Source of the DNA: Prunella strophiata
Lineage: Eukaryota > Chordata > Aves > Passeriformes > Prunellidae
DNA length: 64,000 bases
Assembly (NCBI GenBank): GCA_036583965.1
Contig: JAZBQD010000019.1
Location: 2,347,006-2,411,005, forward strand
Reading direction: 5' to 3'
How positions within the stretch are numbered: position 1 is the stretch's first letter; each line of letters starts with the position of its first letter. The notes below the pieces were generated by a model. The model saw only the letters and a program-made list of their open reading frames with translations, was not told where the DNA came from and did not search any database. The position numbers were made by a program, and so were the translations under genes. Shown here piece after piece: positions 61,571-64,000 of the stretch.

Positions 61571-63487
61571 CAGGGAAAAGGGGCAGGAGAAATGGGAAAG
61601 GGATAAGGGACAGGGAAAGGGGAAGGGGATGGGGGAAAGGGAAGAGAAAAGGGAAAGGAAAAGGGGACAGGGACAAGGGAAAGGTGAAGAGAAATGGGGA
61701 AGGAAAAGGGGACAGGGACAAGGGAAAGGTGAAGAGAAATGGGGAAGGAAAAGGGGACAGGGACAAGGGAAAGGCAAAGAGAAATGGGGAAGGAAAAAGG
61801 GACAGGGACAAGGGAAAGGTGAAGAGAAATGGGGAAGGAAAAGGGACAGGGACAAGAGAAAGGCAAAGAGAAATGGGGAAGGAAAAGGGGACAGGGACAA
61901 GGGAAAGGCAAAGAGAAATGGGGAAGGAAAAGGGGACAGGGACAAGGGAAAGGTGAAGAGAAATGGGGAAGGAAAAGGGGACAGGGACAAGGGAAAGGTG
62001 AAGAGAAATGGGGAAGGAAAAGGGGACAGGGACATGGGAAAGGTGAAGAGAAATGGGGAAGGAAAAGGGGACAAGGGACAAGGGAAAAGTGAAGAGAAAT
62101 GGGGAAGGAAAAGGGGACAGGGACAAGGGAAAGGTGAAGAGAAATGGGGAAGGAAAAGGGGACAGGGACAAGGGAAAGGTGAAGAGAAATGGGGAAGGAA
62201 AAGGGGACAGGGACAAGGGAAAGGTGAAGAGAAATGGGGAAGGAAAAGGGGACAGGGACAAGGGAAAGGTGAAGAGAAATGGGGAAGGAAAAGGGGACAG
62301 GGACAAGGGAAAGGTGAAGAGAAATGGGGAAGGAAAAGGGGACAGGGACAAGGGAAAGGTGAAGAGAAATGGGGAAGGAAAAGGGGACAGGGACATGGGA
62401 AAGGTGAAGAGAAATGGGGAAGGAAAAGGGGACAGGGACAAGGGAAAGGTGAAGAGAAATGGGGAAGGAAAAGGGGACAGGGACAAGGGAAAGGTGAAGA
62501 GAAATGGGGAAGGAAAAGGGGACAGGGACAAGGGAAAGGTGAAGAGAAATGGGGAAGGAAAAGGGGACAGGGACATGGGAAAGGTGAAGAGAAATGGGGA
62601 AGGAAAAGGGGACAAGGGACAAGGGAAAAGTGAAGAGAAATGGGGAGGGAAAAGGGGACAGGGACAAGGGAAAGGTGAAGAGAAATGGGGAAGGAAAAGG
62701 GGACAGGGACAAGGGAAAGGTGAAGAGAAATGGGGAAGGAAAAGGGGACAGGGACAAGGGAAAGGTGAAGAGAAATGGGGAAGGAAAAGGGGACAGGGAC
62801 AAGGGAAAGGTGAAGAGAAATGGGGAAGGAAAAGGGGACAGGGACAAGGGAAAGGTGAAGAGAAATGGGGAAGGAAAAGGGGACAGGGACAAGGGAAAGG
62901 GAAGAGAAAAGGGAAAGGAAAAGAGGGCAGGGACAAGGGAAAGGTGAAGAGAAATGGGGAAGGAAAAGGGGACAGGGACAAGGGAAAGGCAAAGAGAAAT
63001 GGGGAAGGAAAAGGGGACAGGGACAAGGGAAAGGCAAAGAGAAATGGGGAAGGAAAAGGGGACAGGGACAAGGGAAAGGCAAAGAGAAATGGGGAAGGAA
63101 AAGGGGACAGGGACAAGGGAAAGGCAAAGAGAAATGGGGAAGGAAAAGGGGACAGGGACAAGGGAAAGGCAAAGAGAAATGGGGAAGGAAAAGGGGACAG
63201 GGACAAGGGAAAGGCAAAGAGAAATGGGGAAGGAAAAGGGGACAGGGACAAGGGAAAGGCAAAGAGAAATGGGGAAGGAAAAGGGGACAGGGACAAGGGA
63301 AAGGTGAAGAGAAATGGGGAAGGAAAAGGGGACAGGGACAAGGGAAAGGCAAAGAGAAATGGGGAAGGAAAAGGGGACAGGGACAAGGGAAAGGCAAAGA
63401 GAAATGGGGAAGGAAAAGGGGACAGGGACAAGGGAAAGGCAAAGAGAAATGGGGAAGGAAAAGGGGACAGGGACAAGGGAAAGGTGA
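61571..63487. repeat. Polypurine array, 45-bp unit, about 41 copies, running into a gap
   Basis: After an irregular GGGAAA-rich start, the unit 'gggaaggaaaaggggacagg' plus 'gacaagggaaaggtgaagag' plus 'aaatg' repeats every 45 bp from about 61640 to the gap. Variants are 'aaggcaaagag' for 'aaggtgaagag' and 'gacatggg' for 'gacaaggg'. As 45 is a multiple of three, Lys/Gly/Arg (+) and Pro/Phe/Ser (-) frames stay open, extended further through the Ns. Not coding. Confidence 0.97.
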
Positions 63488-63987
63488 NNNNNNNNNNNNN
63501 NNNNNNNNNNNNNNNNNNNNNNNNNNNNNNNNNNNNNNNNNNNNNNNNNNNNNNNNNNNNNNNNNNNNNNNNNNNNNNNNNNNNNNNNNNNNNNNNNNNN
63601 NNNNNNNNNNNNNNNNNNNNNNNNNNNNNNNNNNNNNNNNNNNNNNNNNNNNNNNNNNNNNNNNNNNNNNNNNNNNNNNNNNNNNNNNNNNNNNNNNNNN
63701 NNNNNNNNNNNNNNNNNNNNNNNNNNNNNNNNNNNNNNNNNNNNNNNNNNNNNNNNNNNNNNNNNNNNNNNNNNNNNNNNNNNNNNNNNNNNNNNNNNNN
63801 NNNNNNNNNNNNNNNNNNNNNNNNNNNNNNNNNNNNNNNNNNNNNNNNNNNNNNNNNNNNNNNNNNNNNNNNNNNNNNNNNNNNNNNNNNNNNNNNNNNN
63901 NNNNNNNNNNNNNNNNNNNNNNNNNNNNNNNNNNNNNNNNNNNNNNNNNNNNNNNNNNNNNNNNNNNNNNNNNNNNNNNNNNNNNNN
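63488..63987. other. Assembly gap (500 N)
   Basis: Placeholder gap inside or at the end of the 45-bp array. Only 13 bases ('ttttccctcaccc') follow it. Confidence 0.95.
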
Positions 63988-64000
63988 TTTTCCCTCACCC

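Noticed and set aside
61391..63998. Minus-strand Pro/Phe/Ser frames of 576-850 codons
   Set aside because: 45-bp array artefact, partly extended through N bases.

Overview
This is a vertebrate nuclear window, almost certainly from a bird and probably a neoavian or passerine. At least twenty truncated CR1 LINE 3' ends occur on both strands, recognisable by the 'accttccac...cccaggctgctcc' block and the terminal ATTCTRTG-type tail. Two AT-rich LTR-like blocks and one spliced vertebrate gene are also present. There are no bacterial genes, operons, CRISPR arrays or recognisable tRNA/rRNA genes. Three gaps are each exactly 500 N, which marks them as arbitrary scaffold gaps. The first is flanked by the same 228 bp on both sides. 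|| Layout: 1-11.5 kb is intergenic DNA with CR1 pieces, a 50-bp minisatellite and a 127-bp duplication carrying TTAGGG-like hexamers. A CpG-rich promoter-like region lies at about 11.5-12.4 kb. It has a good splice donor at 11967 and is the best candidate for the untranslated first exon of the main gene. An almost perfectly homogeneous 49-bp array (12.95-14.95 kb) and a 29-bp ATGCAT-rich array (19.9-22.2 kb) lie in the presumed first intron. The only intact protein-coding gene is FRMD6 (willin), a FERM-domain regulator of Hippo signalling and apical junctions. It is encoded on + in eleven coding exons from 23208 to 36526, with a roughly 2.3-kb 3' UTR ending near a polyadenylation signal at 38820. 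The reading frame is continuous across all exons (458 aa), but the central linker of about 156 residues found in the human protein is absent. The intron where it should lie is filled by an LTR-like element and a 4-kb, 21-bp polypurine/polypyrimidine array. || Downstream there is a GC-rich block at 43.9-45.7 kb. It ends in a frame-broken relic of a DP/EP2/IP-type prostanoid receptor first coding exon, including the conserved intron position at the end of TM6. From 46 kb to the end no gene is recognisable. This part is dominated by private tandem arrays: 16 bp at 46.0 kb, 5 bp at 47.8 kb, an 8/9-bp array of 3.3 kb growing out of a CR1 tail at 49.0-52.3 kb, 162 bp x 4 at 52.7 kb, 14/15 bp at 56.1 kb, 9 bp at 58.0 kb and 45 bp at 61.6-63.5 kb. 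|| Altogether I estimate that roughly one third of the known bases are tandem repeats, nearly every one a different unit. Compact introns, GC-rich exons and this repeat load fit a bird microchromosome or other high-recombination segment (inference). The many very long open frames inside the arrays are consequences of unit length and composition, not genes.
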